The notes beneath the pieces were generated by a model. The model saw nothing but the letters and a program-made list of their open reading frames with translations, did not search any database and was not told where the DNA came from. The translations under genes were made by a program, and so were the position numbers. From Chersky-840 sp963794615 (GTDB lineage: Bacteria; Actinomycetota; Acidimicrobiia; Acidimicrobiales; UBA8190), in the NCBI GenBank assembly GCA_963794615.1, contig CAWCEP010000012.1:124001-188000 (forward strand): 64,000 nucleotides of DNA. The letters are read 5' to 3'. Shown here piece after piece: positions 9,608-19,680 of the stretch (the first letter of the stretch is position 1; each line of letters begins with the position of its first letter).

Positions 9608-10204
9608 CTATGACGACGGCGGCACCGACTGAGAAGCCTTCTTATTCCATCCGTGAAAGTTCGAGTAGTCGCCTGCAGCCCAGGCTTCGCGCAGCCCCGG
9701 CTTGCTCAGGTCCCAGTCGGGTCGGCTCTCGCTCGACGCGGCGCGCAGGTCGCGCCATACGTCGTAGAACGAGGGCCGACCCCAGAACCAATAGCCGTTG
9801 TAGATACTGTGGATCACCAGTCCCGGCTTGAGCACCAGCGTGTGGGGGATCATGGGGTCGTGCTCGGGGTCGGTGTATTCCTGGATGTCGAGGTCCTTCT
9901 GAACCGTCCGATCGGTATCGGAGAGGAAAGTCCATACTGCGCCTACTGAGGCGCGAAACTCTTGGGTCGTGTGGTGGTCGTCGGTAGAGATCGTGACAAT
10001 CTGGGTGTAGGCGACGGCGAACTTCGGATAGTTCGCGGCGAGCTCAAGGTGTTGCTGGTGCTCCTTCGGACAGTAATTGCCCCGCGCCAGTGTGAGGACC
10101 AGCGGGTCGTCACCTTGGAGCTCGCTCAGCTTACGAACGGTGTCGGTGTGATCCGGCAGGGCATAGTCTGGGAACGTCCCGCCAGGGCAGATGTCGAATC
10201 GCAT
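9608..10204 (-). CDS. redoxin/peroxiredoxin-like thioredoxin-fold protein
   Basis: 198 residues. It begins GGTFPDYALPDHTDTVRKLSEL, typical of AhpC/TSA-type redoxins, and has one candidate peroxidatic cysteine in LARGNYCPKEHQQH, where relatives have GxxCPxC-like sites. No resolving cysteine is nearby. The C-terminal half has a conserved aromatic stretch (IYNGYWFWGRPS). Likely a cytosolic thiol oxidoreductase or peroxidase; substrate unknown. Confidence 0.75.
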   Translation of the reverse strand: MRFDICPGGTFPDYALPDHTDTVRKLSELQGDDPLVLTLARGNYCPKEHQQHLELAANYPKFAVAYTQIVTISTDDHHTTQEFRASVGAVWTFLSDTDRTVQKDLDIQEYTDPEHDPMIPHTLVLKPGLVIHSIYNGYWFWGRPSFYDVWRDLRAASSESRPDWDLSKPGLREAWAAGDYSNFHGWNKKASQSVPPSS

Positions 10205-10404
10205 GCATCACCGTCGCTTTCGTCGCCTCAGCGCGCAACATTCGCGGGCGGGCGCTGTCGTCATGAGACTATCCGGCGCCCTCGACGTCACCTCCTCGGA
10301 TCCTGGGCCTGGACTTCGACGACGAGCGGCGCGAAGGTGCGGGATGGACCGGTTCCCATGGTCGGGGCAATGCTTGTAGGCCTGGACGGAGAGGTGCCGC
10401 GGTC

Positions 10405-10848
10405 GTGGACATGAAGCTCGAGGTGGTGGTGGTCCCGGTGTCCGATGTCGACCGGGCCAAGGAGTTCTATGGGTCGCTGGGGTGGCGGCTGGACGCCGAC
10501 TTCGCCGGTGAGGGCGGCTTTCGGGTGGTGCAGCTGACGCCCCCGGGATCGGCGTGCTCGATCATCTTCGGCAGCGGGGTCACCTCGGCCACACCGGGCT
10601 CGGCTGACGGCCTGCAGCTCGTCGTCACCGATATCGTGGCGGCCCGGGCCGAACTGATGGAGCGCGGCGTCGAGGTGAGCGAGGTGTTCCATGACACCGG
10701 TGAGGTGTTCCACCACGCCGGCACCCAGGCACGAGCTCCCGGCCCGGCTCCGAAGCACAAGACCTATGGGTCGTTCGCGTCGTTCAGTGATCCCGATGGC
10801 AACGGCTGGTTTCTCCAAGAGGTGACCACCCGCCTTCCGGGGCGCTGA
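10405..10848 (+). CDS. VOC (glyoxalase/bleomycin-resistance) family protein
   Basis: 147 residues, one VOC module: MKLEVVVVPVSDVDRAKEFY at the start, GWRLDADF, and SFSDPDGNGWFLQE at the end with the metal-ligand Glu. VOC proteins act as metal-dependent lyases, dioxygenases or drug-binding proteins; the activity here is undetermined. GTG at 10405 has GGAGAGG upstream; an in-frame ATG follows two codons later. Confidence 0.85.
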   Translation: MDMKLEVVVVPVSDVDRAKEFYGSLGWRLDADFAGEGGFRVVQLTPPGSACSIIFGSGVTSATPGSADGLQLVVTDIVAARAELMERGVEVSEVFHDTGEVFHHAGTQARAPGPAPKHKTYGSFASFSDPDGNGWFLQEVTTRLPGR

Positions 10849-10907
10849 CCACGGCCGGAGCTGATCCTCGCCGGGTCAGCTGCTCTTCATCAGCAGGAGG
10901 TACCCGA

Positions 10908-11090
10908 ATGCCAACGACCTACGATTCCGCCATCGATCTGGCTGCGGCTCTACGCCGTGCTGCAGATGCGCACGGCCACCACGAAGAGGAGATCGGGCAC
11001 CCCGACGCGGACTGGCCGGATTGGTACGCGCAGTACATGGTGGGCGAGCAGTCCGAGCTCGGTCCGACGGGGGCGGGGGCGAGCAGGTGA
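10908..11090 (+). CDS. small conserved hypothetical protein
   Basis: 60 residues with a perfect AGGAGG before the ATG. Motif HHEEEIGHPDADWPDWYAQYM is shared with small actinobacterial proteins of unknown function that I recall near VOC or stress genes. Its stop overlaps the GTG start of the downstream flavoprotein (GTGA, 11087-11090), implying translational coupling. No cysteines or membrane segments. Confidence 0.65.
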   Translation: MPTTYDSAIDLAAALRRAADAHGHHEEEIGHPDADWPDWYAQYMVGEQSELGPTGAGASR

Positions 11091-12430
11091 GCAGCTACGA
11101 CGTCATCGTCCTGGGCGCCGGCTCGCCGGGCGAGCACTGCGCAGGCGAGTTGGCCGACGGCGGACTGCGGGTGGCCGTGGTCGAACGCCAGCTGGTCGGT
11201 GGTGAGTGTTCCTACTGGGCGTGCATCCCATCGAAGACGCTGCTGCGCCCCGGGGAAGCGGCCCAGGAGGCACGCGACGCGGCCGCCAGCGCCCAAGTCG
11301 ATGTCGAGGCAGCCCTGGCATATCGCGATTTCATCGTCTCGAACTACTCCGACGCCGGCCAGCAGCACTGGCTGGCGGACAGGGGTATCGACCTGCTGCG
11401 GGGCACTGGCAAGCTGGCCGGGGTGGGAGTCGTCGACGTGGACGGCGTGAACCACACGGCGCGACACATTGTCGTGGCGACCGGCTCGGATCCGGTCGTG
11501 CCCCCAGTCCCGGGCCTCGCCGACCTGGAGGGTGTCTGGAGCAACCGCGAGGTGACCGGCATGAAGGCCGTGCCCCGGCGGCTCCTCATCCTCGGTGGTG
11601 GGCCGGTCGGCGCCGAGATGGCCCAGGCCGTGCGTCGGCTGGGGGCCGAGGTGGTCGTGGTCGAAGGGGCCGGACGTCTGCTCGCCCATGAGCCCGCGCC
11701 GTTGGGCGAGGCCCTGGGCGACGTGCTACGCGGCGACGGCGTCGAGCTGGTGTTGGGGGTCCAGGCAACGGCGGCCCGACGCGACGGCGAGGACTACGTC
11801 CTGACGCTCGACGACGGCCGCGAATTCCGCGGCGACCACCTGCTCGTCGCCACGGGCCGGCGTCCCCGCGTGGACGGGATCGGCCTCGACACCGTCGGCG
11901 TCCACGCCGACAGGCACGGCATCCCGGTCGACACCCACCTGCGCGTCGGCGACGGCCTGTGGGCCATCGGCGACGTCACCGGCGTGCGGCTGCTGACCCA
12001 CGTGGGGAAATACCAGGGCGAGGTCGTCGCCGCCAACATCCTCGGCGAACCTCGTGAGGCCAACTACGACGCCATTCCCTCCGTCGTCTACACGGACCCC
12101 CAGGCGGCGTCGGTGGGTGCCACCGAGGCTCCCTTCAGCGCCACCACTCCCCTCTCCGAGGTGGCCAAGACCGCTACCTACACCCACGCCTACGCGCAAT
12201 CGAACGGGTTTCTGACCCTCCTCAGCGACGGCGACCTGTTGACCGGCGCCTACGCCCTGGGGCCCGAGGCCGGCGAGTGGCTCCAGCAGGCCACGCTGGC
12301 CATCCGGGCCAAGGTGCCACTCGAGGTGCTGCGGGACACCATCCAGCCGTTCCCCACCTTCTCAGAAATTTTCGTCGCAACCCTCAAGGCGCTCCACAAG
12401 CAGATCGGGTCGGTGCGCCAGCCGACCTAA
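11087..12430 (+). CDS. FAD-dependent pyridine nucleotide-disulfide oxidoreductase
   Basis: 447 residues, same architecture as dihydrolipoamide dehydrogenase and mercuric reductase: N-terminal FAD site VIVLGAGSPGEHCA, redox-active Cys-x4-Cys in GGECSYWACIPSK, NAD(P) site ILGGGPVGAEMA, second FAD motif LWAIGDVTG, and a C-terminal dimerisation domain. The usual HPE active-site motif is not obvious; the equivalent region reads IQPFPTFSEIF, so lipoamide dehydrogenase activity is doubtful. GTG start overlaps the preceding stop codon. Confidence 0.85.
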   Translation: MSSYDVIVLGAGSPGEHCAGELADGGLRVAVVERQLVGGECSYWACIPSKTLLRPGEAAQEARDAAASAQVDVEAALAYRDFIVSNYSDAGQQHWLADRGIDLLRGTGKLAGVGVVDVDGVNHTARHIVVATGSDPVVPPVPGLADLEGVWSNREVTGMKAVPRRLLILGGGPVGAEMAQAVRRLGAEVVVVEGAGRLLAHEPAPLGEALGDVLRGDGVELVLGVQATAARRDGEDYVLTLDDGREFRGDHLLVATGRRPRVDGIGLDTVGVHADRHGIPVDTHLRVGDGLWAIGDVTGVRLLTHVGKYQGEVVAANILGEPREANYDAIPSVVYTDPQAASVGATEAPFSATTPLSEVAKTATYTHAYAQSNGFLTLLSDGDLLTGAYALGPEAGEWLQQATLAIRAKVPLEVLRDTIQPFPTFSEIFVATLKALHKQIGSVRQPT

Positions 12431-12543
12431 AGCGGAAGCCCCGAGCAATGCGAGCTCCGGAACTACATCATCTGACCATCCAGCTGCACCGCATCACGGA
12501 GCCGCACCTTTCAACACCCGACGTCCGAGAAAGGCAAGTACCA

Positions 12544-14176
12544 GTGTCACCGACGCCCCTACGTCAGCGTGAGTCGTTCCGGAAGCTTCAGACGCACTAC
12601 GACGACATCAAGGGTCTGCATCTCCGCGACCTCTTCGCCGGGGATCCCGGGCGGGGCGAACGCTTCGTCGCCGACGCCGCCGGTCTTCACCTCGACTACT
12701 CGAAGAACCGTGTCACCACGGAGACCATGGGTCTCCTGGCCGACCTGGCGAGGGAGTCAGCCCTGGAGGAACAGCGTGACGCCATGTTCGCCGGCGAGCA
12801 CATCAACGTGTCCGAGGACCGAGCGGTGCTGCACGTCGCTCTCCGCATGCCCCGGGAGACTTCCCTGGTCGTGGACGGGGTGGACGTGGTGCAAGAAGTC
12901 CACAACGTGCTCGATGCCATGACAGCCTTCTCCGACCGGGTGAGATCGGGCGAGTGGAAGGGCCATACCGGCAAGCCGATCCGCAATGTCGTGAACATCG
13001 GCATCGGTGGCTCCGACCTGGGACCGGTGATGGCGTATGAGGCCTTGCGGCACTACTCGCGTCGCGACATGACCTTTCGCTTCGTCTCCAATGTCGATGC
13101 GACGGACTTCGTCGAGGCCACAGCTGACCTGTCAGCCGAAGAGACCCTCTTCATCGTCTCGTCGAAGACCTTCGGCACTTTGGAGACCCTCACCAACGCC
13201 GCCTCGGCGCGCGACTGGGTCGTGAGTCAACTCGGGGACGACTCGGCCGTGGCCAAGCACTTCGTCGCCGTCTCCACGAATTGCCGAGCGCGTCTCCTCG
13301 TTCGGCATCGACACGGCAAACATGTTCGGATTCTGGGACTGGGTAGGGGGGCGTTACTCCATGGACTCCGCCATCGGGCTCTCGACCATGCTGGCGGTGG
13401 GCCCCGATCGGTTCGGCGAGATGCTGGCCGGGTTCCACGACATGGACGACCACTTCCGAACCGCGCCGCTCGACAAGAACCTCCCTGTCATCATGGGCAT
13501 GCTCGCGGTGTGGTACGGGGACTTCTTCGGCGCCCAGACCTCGGGAGTCATGCCCTACGACCAATATCTGAAGCGCTTTCCCGCCTACCTGCAGCAACTC
13601 ACCATGGAGTCAAACGGCAAACACGTCACACTGGCGGGAACACCCGTGGACTACCAGACCGGAGCCGTGTACTGGGGTGAGCCGGGCACCAACGGCCAGC
13701 ACAGCTTCTACCAACTCATCCACCAGGGGACCAAGCTGATCCCCGTGGACCTCATCGGATTCGGCAAGAGCCTCAATCCCCTGCGCGACCACCATGACAT
13801 CCTCTCCTCCAACGTCTTCGCCCAGGCCCAGGCGCTCGCTTTCGGCAAGACCGCCCAAGAGGTGCGAGCCGAGGGCACACCCGAACACGTCGTGCCCCAT
13901 CGGGTGATGGAGGGGAACCGTCCCACCAACGTCCTGCTCGCCGAGATTCTGACCCCTCGCTTGCTCGGGTCGCTCGTGGCCCTCTACGAGCACAGCGTCT
14001 TCACCCAGGGGGCGATCTGGGACATCGACTCCTTCGACCAGTGGGGGGTTGAGCTCGGAAAGGCTCTGGCCACACAGATCATCCCCGAGCTCGAGAGCGA
14101 AAGCGAGCCCCATCTGGCGCACGACTCGTCGACCAACGCATTGATCCGTCGTTATCGCGACCTGAAAGCGCGGTGA
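12544..14176 (+). CDS. pgi: glucose-6-phosphate isomerase (frameshifted)
   Basis: Interconverts glucose-6-P and fructose-6-P. The first frame carries VVNIGIGGSDLGPVMAYEAL and SSKTFGTLETLTNA; it breaks at about 13281, where one extra T changes STNAERVSS-type sequence to STNCRARLL. The second frame resumes with MFGFWDWVGGRYSMDSAIGLS and continues to the normal C-terminus (about 543 residues in total, the family norm). GTG 12544 is the likely start with AAAGG upstream; ATG 12448 is possible. It heads a pgi-gnd-pgl block. Either a sequencing indel or a recent mutation. Confidence 0.85.
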
Positions 14177-14234
14177 CCGGCGAAGACCGGAAGTATCTGA
14201 CCCAAACAGAACTTCACTGAAGGAGGAGTAGACC

Positions 14235-15269
14235 TTGGCAACGGACAAGCCGATGCAACTCGGCATGATCGGGCTCGGCCGCATGGGGGCAAATTTGGTT
14301 CGCCGAGTGATGGACGACGGGCACCGTTGCGTCGTCTACGACGTGAGCGCAGACGCGGTGCAGGCACTCGAAACGGAAGGGGCCACAGGCTCGACATCGC
14401 TGGAGGACTTCATCGCCAAGCTGGATCGGCCCCGCTGCCTGTGGATCATGGTGCCCGCCGCGATCGTGCAAGGCACGTTGGACCAGCTCGCCGGCCTACT
14501 CGACGAGGGTGACATCATCATCGACGGAGGCAACTCGTACTACCGAGACGACATCGTGCGGGCAAAGCAGCTGGCCCAGAAGAACGTCCATTACGTGGAC
14601 TGCGGCACAAGTGGAGGGGTGTGGGGGCTCGAGCGGGGCTATTGCCTCATGATCGGCGGAGAGCCCGGCCCGGTCGCGCACCTCGAACCGATCTTCAAGA
14701 CGATCGCCCCGGGGGAGGCGAGTGCCCCCGCCACACCTCATCGCACCCGTCAGGGTGGCACAGCACCCCAGGGCTACCTCCACTGCGGCCCCAACGGCGC
14801 CGGCCACTTCGTGAAAATGGTCCACAACGGCGTGGAATACGGGATGATGGCCGCCATCGCCGAAGGGCTCAGCATCATCGCCCACGCCGACGCCGGCAAG
14901 AAAGCCTCCACCGAAGTGGATGCGGAGACGACTCCGCTGCGTGACCCCGAGATGTACCAGTACGAGATCGACGTGGCCGAGGTGGCCGAGGTGTGGCGAC
15001 GTGGCTCGGTGGTGGGATCGTGGCTCGTGGACCTCACTGCCGACGCCCTTGCCCTGTCCCCCACCCTCGACGATTTCGCAGGCCGGGTGTCGGACTCGGG
15101 GGAGGGTCGCTGGACCGTCGAGGCGGCCGTCGAGACGGGCGTCCCGGCCGCAGTCATCACGGCCGCCCTGTACGAGCGTTTCGAGTCCAGGGGAAACGGG
15201 GATTTTACCGACAAGATCCTCTCGGCCATGCGTTCGGCGTTCGGCGGGCACGCCGAGAAGAAGGGGTAG
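14235..15269 (+). CDS. gnd: 6-phosphogluconate dehydrogenase, short decarboxylating type
   Basis: 344 residues, short GndA-like form. NAD(P)-binding GLGRMGANLVRR at the N-terminus, substrate-binding DCGTSGGVWGLERGYCLMIGG, and catalytic-lysine region GPNGAGHFVKMVHNGVEYGMM are intact. It oxidatively decarboxylates 6-phosphogluconate to ribulose-5-P. TTG start at 14235 is backed by AAGGAGGAG. It lies between pgi and pgl, two bases from pgl, consistent with an operon. Confidence 0.92.
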   Translation: MATDKPMQLGMIGLGRMGANLVRRVMDDGHRCVVYDVSADAVQALETEGATGSTSLEDFIAKLDRPRCLWIMVPAAIVQGTLDQLAGLLDEGDIIIDGGNSYYRDDIVRAKQLAQKNVHYVDCGTSGGVWGLERGYCLMIGGEPGPVAHLEPIFKTIAPGEASAPATPHRTRQGGTAPQGYLHCGPNGAGHFVKMVHNGVEYGMMAAIAEGLSIIAHADAGKKASTEVDAETTPLRDPEMYQYEIDVAEVAEVWRRGSVVGSWLVDLTADALALSPTLDDFAGRVSDSGEGRWTVEAAVETGVPAAVITAALYERFESRGNGDFTDKILSAMRSAFGGHAEKKG

Positions 15270-15271
15270 CG

Positions 15272-15928
15272 ATGGAACACGAGCTCGTGATCGTGCCCGA
15301 CGCCGCGACCTTGGCCATCCGGGCGGCAAGCTTCGTGAACGAGCGGGCGGGCGTCTCGGTGGCCGCCGGCGGCCGGTTCACCTTCGCGGTGAGCGGAGGC
15401 AAGACCCCGTGGGCGATGTTCGGCGAGCTTGCCCATGAAGACGTCCCGTGGAAGGCGGTGGAGATCTTCCAGGTCGACGAGCGGGTCGCGCCCGAAGGCG
15501 ACCCCGACCGCAACTTGACCCACCTCCACCAGAGCTTGGGGGTGGCGCCTGCCACGGTGCTGGCGATGCCCGTCGAGGACCCGGACCTAGAGGCAGCCGC
15601 GGCCGCCTACTCCGAGCTTCTCCCCAGGCGCTTCGACCTTGTCCATCTCGGGCTAGGGCCCGACGGCCACACCGCCTCTCTCGTCCCCGGTGACCCCGTG
15701 CTCGAGGTCAGCGACCGCCTGGTGGCCGTGACGCAGCCCTACCAAGAGCACAGGCGCATGACGCTCACCTATCCGGCCCTGGCCCGCGCCGACGAGATCC
15801 TCTGGCTCATAAGCGGGGAGGACAAGCGCGACGCGCTGGCCAAGTTGCTGGCTGGCGACACGTCGATTCCCGCCGGGCGCGTGCAGGCCCGGCACTCCAC
15901 GATTCTCGCCGACTCGTCCGCCACCTGA
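15272..15928 (+). CDS. pgl: 6-phosphogluconolactonase
   Basis: 218 residues, DevB/SOL family. FAVSGGKTP, FQVDERVAPEGDPDRNLTHL and HLGLGPDGHTASLVPG match the family's substrate-binding loops. It hydrolyses 6-phosphogluconolactone and feeds gnd immediately upstream; AAGGGG precedes the ATG. No glucose-6-phosphate dehydrogenase (zwf) gene is in this block. Confidence 0.92.
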   Translation: MEHELVIVPDAATLAIRAASFVNERAGVSVAAGGRFTFAVSGGKTPWAMFGELAHEDVPWKAVEIFQVDERVAPEGDPDRNLTHLHQSLGVAPATVLAMPVEDPDLEAAAAAYSELLPRRFDLVHLGLGPDGHTASLVPGDPVLEVSDRLVAVTQPYQEHRRMTLTYPALARADEILWLISGEDKRDALAKLLAGDTSIPAGRVQARHSTILADSSAT

Positions 15929-15994
15929 GGCAGAACGGTGTTCGCCACGGCCCGACAAGACGCCCACCAAGGCCGACGCGACACCACCTCGTGT

Positions 15995-16645
15995 TCACGT
16001 AGGGCTGCAGTCGATCTGCTGCACCGACTCGCCGCGCGCCACGAAGATGGTGGCCACCAGGTCCGGCGGGAACAGGCCGTGCTCGACCACCCCGGGAATC
16101 GCCTCCAGACGCGCCGCCAGGGCGCCCGGTCTGCCCACGTCGCCATCGAAGTCGGCGATCACTCCACCGTCGGGACTGGCCGGTGTGTCTCGGAGCCGGA
16201 CGGCTCCGATTCGTGCCAGCGTCGACTCGAGGCCGAAGGCGACCAACTCCAATGGGATCGGTGGATGCAGAGCCGGTACCGGCTTGCGGGAGTCGGCGAT
16301 CACCACAAAGCGGTCAGCTGCCACCGCGACCAGCTTCTCGCGGGTGTGGGCACCCCCGCCACCCTTGACCAACCACCCGTCCGGACTGATCTGGTCGGCT
16401 CCGTCGATGGCGATATCCAGGCGTTCAAAGGTGAAGCGCTCGACTCGCAGGCCGAGCTCAGTGGCGGCCTGCTCGGTCCGAGGAGAGGTCGCCACACACC
16501 GAAGCGACAGCTGCCGGGCCGCCAGGGCGGGCAGCAGGTAGGCCACCGTGGTGCCGGTGCCGAGCCCGACCGTCATCCCGTCTTCGACCAGCTGCGCCGC
16601 CGCTTGCGCAGCGCCCTGTTTTTCCTTCTCCACCGTGGAGGGCAT
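15995..16645 (-). CDS. rpiA: ribose-5-phosphate isomerase A
   Basis: 216 residues. MTVGLGTGTTVAYLL, DIAIDGADQI and KGGGGAHTREKLVA are the phosphate-binding loop, catalytic Asp and catalytic Lys/Glu regions of RpiA. It converts ribulose-5-P from gnd into ribose-5-P. Convergent with pgl, completing the non-oxidative link of this pentose-phosphate cluster. Confidence 0.92.
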   Translation of the reverse strand: MPSTVEKEKQGAAQAAAQLVEDGMTVGLGTGTTVAYLLPALAARQLSLRCVATSPRTEQAATELGLRVERFTFERLDIAIDGADQISPDGWLVKGGGGAHTREKLVAVAADRFVVIADSRKPVPALHPPIPLELVAFGLESTLARIGAVRLRDTPASPDGGVIADFDGDVGRPGALAARLEAIPGVVEHGLFPPDLVATIFVARGESVQQIDCSPT

Positions 16646-16841
16646 CGCCGCTCAGAATGGGTCGCCACGTCCGAGGTGCGCAACCCCACTGCTCCCAGGA
16701 AGCGAATCGTCGTCTCGGAACTCACTTCGTTCGACTCTGACGACCGACGTAGGTCCCGGAGGTTGTCGTGAACCCGAAACCGCTACCCCAACCGCCGGCC
16801 CGGCCTCGGAGCGTCCCGTCCGAACGAACCGGGGCAGAGTC

Positions 16842-17672
16842 GTGACTCCCCCGCCCATTCGCCTCATGCTCGCCGACGTGGACGGCACCCTTGTGACCCA
16901 GGACAAGGTCCTCACCGAGAAGGCGATCTCCGCCGTGCATCGCTTGCGCGATGCCGACATCCTCTTCGCCATCACGAGCGGACGTCCTCCTCGAGGAATG
17001 GCCATGCTCGTCGAGCCACTCGACCTGCAGACGCCCATCGCCGCCTTCAACGGGGGCCTCATCGTCGACCGCGATATGTCGGTCATGGAACAGCACGTTC
17101 TTCCCGAGCACCTGGTCGGTCCTATCGCGGCGCTCATGGCCTCCTTCGAGCTGGTTGTGTGGCTCTACCGAGGTGCCGACTGGTACGTCCCGGACCCGAA
17201 GGGACCCCACGTGGACCGCGAAGCATGGACTGTCAAGTTCGAACCCCAGGTCATGACGACCATCGACGGCCTCACCAGTGACGTGGCCAAGATCGTGGGC
17301 GTGAGCGACGACCACGACGCGGTGGCAAAGGCTTCAGCGGCAGCCCACGAGCGCTTTGGGAACCACGTCACGGCAGCGGCGTCCCAGCCCTACTACCTCG
17401 ACGTCACCCACCCTGACGCCAACAAAGGCGCCGTGGCCAGGTACCTCGCGGAGAAATACAAGCTTTCCACGGATGAGATCGCCACCATCGGGGACATGCC
17501 CAACGACGTCTTGATGTTCGCGCACTCAGGCCTCAGCATCGCGATGGGCAACGCCGACCCTCAGGTGCAACGAGCCGCCCGTCGGGTGACGGGGACCAAC
17601 GAGAACGAGGGCTTTGCCGACGCTGTCGACCGCTTCGTCCTGCCACGGGCTCCGCGGCCACCGAGGTCCTAG
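16842..17672 (+). CDS. HAD-superfamily phosphatase, Cof type
   Basis: 276 residues. HAD motif I LADVDGTLVT, motif II SGRPP and motif IV GDMPNDVLMF are present, with a C2-type cap between residues about 80 and 190. Cof-type enzymes dephosphorylate sugar phosphates or flavin intermediates; substrate unknown. The GTG at 16842 fits the family N-terminus; the open frame extends upstream without homology. Placed beside the pentose-phosphate genes. Confidence 0.8.
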   Translation: MTPPPIRLMLADVDGTLVTQDKVLTEKAISAVHRLRDADILFAITSGRPPRGMAMLVEPLDLQTPIAAFNGGLIVDRDMSVMEQHVLPEHLVGPIAALMASFELVVWLYRGADWYVPDPKGPHVDREAWTVKFEPQVMTTIDGLTSDVAKIVGVSDDHDAVAKASAAAHERFGNHVTAAASQPYYLDVTHPDANKGAVARYLAEKYKLSTDEIATIGDMPNDVLMFAHSGLSIAMGNADPQVQRAARRVTGTNENEGFADAVDRFVLPRAPRPPRS

Positions 17673-17701
17673 CATCGGACGCGTCGCCCACCGACGGGCC
17701 A

Positions 17702-18694
17702 TTATCTGCCGAGCGCTGCCCGCCACGATCCGAGGTCGAGCTCAGGGTAGCGCTGCTGTGTCTGCTCGAGAAGCCCTTCATTCCAGACGGGGTGCCCCGG
17801 CGGTGGCCAGCCGAATAACGCCAGCTCCCGAGGGGTCGAACCCTCCACGAATGCGGTCCACTCGATGCCCGTCGACACGGATTGCTGGGTGTTGTACCCG
17901 ATCCACTCGGTCCCTGCGATCCGGAAGGCGAGAGAGGCGACGACCCGGGCTCCGGTCGCGGAGCCAAAAGGGGCGCCCCGATGCCAACAGTCGGACCGAT
18001 AGGCCAGGTACGAACCCCGGCGCCCCGGAGCGGGTCGCTCGGCGGCATAGACGCCGGGGTCCATGTTGGGCATGACCATGCCGTAGGGGGAATCGATGTG
18101 GCGGGAGTCGCGTACCGTCACGAGACGAGTGGGGTTATCGGCGGCAGAGATATCGGAGAGATAGAGGAATCCCTCGAGATTCCACCACGGGGATGCACTG
18201 CCCGGCGGAAGCCACGAGTGGTTGCGGTCGATATGCATCGGCTGCTCATAGTTGGTCACCCCGGCGTACTTCGCACTGGCGCCGGCCTGGTACAGCCGGA
18301 TGTCGGTGCTTCCGAGCGCGCGCTCGGCGAAGTCGATGATCGACGGGTGGACGTAGAGCCGGTTGAGCGCCGTGCCGGGGAATGGAAATTTGGCGGACCA
18401 TCGTTGTTGTTCGGGTCGGAACCCCGGCCCCTCGGCGGGCCACACGAACACCTCCTTCGATTCGACCGGATGGCCCTTCCAACGTTCGGTCACCCCGTCC
18501 GGATCGGCGTGGAGCTCCTCGGCGCTCGGAAAGACCTCGCCGAGATCCTCGGCCACGGCATCGATCTCCTCGGTTCCCACCAAGCCCTCGATCAGGATCC
18601 AGCCGTCTTCCTGCCATGTCGTGACTTCGGCGTCGCTCGCAAGTCGTGACGTCACGATCGTGTCATCCCTTTCCGTCGGCGCGACCATCGGCAA
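17702..18694 (-). CDS. phytanoyl-CoA dioxygenase (PhyH) family protein
   Basis: 330 residues. Fe(II)/2-oxoglutarate dioxygenase facial triad is visible as MHIDRNHSW (H-x-D) and distal His in DCWHRGAPF, with the following Arg region for 2-oxoglutarate. PhyH members hydroxylate acyl-CoA or small metabolites. Last gene of a minus-strand set with hydroxyacid dehydrogenase, aldolase and PfkB kinase, spaced 38 bases from the dehydrogenase, so it probably hydroxylates an organic acid in that pathway. Confidence 0.8.
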   Translation of the reverse strand: MPMVAPTERDDTIVTSRLASDAEVTTWQEDGWILIEGLVGTEEIDAVAEDLGEVFPSAEELHADPDGVTERWKGHPVESKEVFVWPAEGPGFRPEQQRWSAKFPFPGTALNRLYVHPSIIDFAERALGSTDIRLYQAGASAKYAGVTNYEQPMHIDRNHSWLPPGSASPWWNLEGFLYLSDISAADNPTRLVTVRDSRHIDSPYGMVMPNMDPGVYAAERPAPGRRGSYLAYRSDCWHRGAPFGSATGARVVASLAFRIAGTEWIGYNTQQSVSTGIEWTAFVEGSTPRELALFGWPPPGHPVWNEGLLEQTQQRYPELDLGSWRAALGR

Positions 18695-18732
18695 CGCTTC
18701 CGGTCACAGTTCACAGCGTACGGGTTCACGCT

Positions 18733-19680
18733 CTACGTCACCGCGTTGGGGCAACGCTCACGGCGGAGACCCTTCAGCAGGTTGTCGACCGCACACTGTG
18801 CCATGGCGACCCTGGTCTCGGTGGTGGCTGAGCCGATATGGGGCACGATGATGGCGTTGGGGGCTCGCAACAGAGGATCGCCGGGGAGCGGTGGCTCGTC
18901 CCCGAGTACATCCAGCCCAGCCCCGGCAATCGTGCCTTCGGACAACGCCCGGGTCAGCGCGACTTGGTCGACCACCCCACCTCGCGCCGTGTTGACGAGA
19001 AAGGCCGTGGGCTTCATGCAACCGAACTCCTTGTCGCCCATCAGGTTCCGCGTCGCAGCATTGAGGTCTACGTGGAGGGACACGAAATCGGCTTCTCGTA
19101 GTCCTTCACCCAGCCCGGCAACGCGAGCTACCCCATCCACCACGGGTACGTCGTCTCGAGTATCGAAGTAGTGCACATGCATGCGCGTCGTCACCGCTCG
19201 TGTGGCAACCGCCTGTCCGATTCGTCCGAACCCCACGATGAGCAACACCTTCCCCGCCAGGTCAGCCCCCATCGGCGCCTCATGCCAGCGACCACTCGTC
19301 ACGGCACGGATCGCTTCGGGAATGCGGCGGGCGAGCATGGTCATGAGGGCCATGGCGAGATCCGCCACGGCGTCACTCAACACCGGCGTGATCGTGACCA
19401 GAATCCCGCGCTCGTGGGCCGCCACGAGATCGATGTGATCCACCCCGACGCTCACGGTGCTGATCACTCGGAGTCGCGGTGCCCATGCCATGACCTTCCG
19501 ATCGACCACGACGTTCGAGCTCACCAGGAGGCCATCGGCATCGGTCAGCGCGGTCCGGAAGGCGGCGTCCTCGGATCGCCCGGCGGGGAGGACGGTGAGG
19601 TCGAACTCCGCCAGCTGGCCCAGCAAGGAGGAGACGATCGGTACGGCGATCACCGCCCTCTGACGCTCGGGCTCTCCCAT
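18733..19680 (-). CDS. D-isomer-specific 2-hydroxyacid dehydrogenase
   Basis: 315 residues from the ATG at 19680, whose A is shared with the stop codon of the upstream aldolase gene. Rossmann motif IVGFGRIGQAVA, catalytic Arg in NTARGGVVD, and VPHIGSATTETR with the catalytic His are present. Likely a glyoxylate, hydroxypyruvate or 2-ketogluconate reductase. Tight coupling to the aldolase suggests it reduces or oxidises an aldolase substrate or product. Confidence 0.88.
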   Translation of the reverse strand: MGEPERQRAVIAVPIVSSLLGQLAEFDLTVLPAGRSEDAAFRTALTDADGLLVSSNVVVDRKVMAWAPRLRVISTVSVGVDHIDLVAAHERGILVTITPVLSDAVADLAMALMTMLARRIPEAIRAVTSGRWHEAPMGADLAGKVLLIVGFGRIGQAVATRAVTTRMHVHYFDTRDDVPVVDGVARVAGLGEGLREADFVSLHVDLNAATRNLMGDKEFGCMKPTAFLVNTARGGVVDQVALTRALSEGTIAGAGLDVLGDEPPLPGDPLLRAPNAIIVPHIGSATTETRVAMAQCAVDNLLKGLRRERCPNAVT

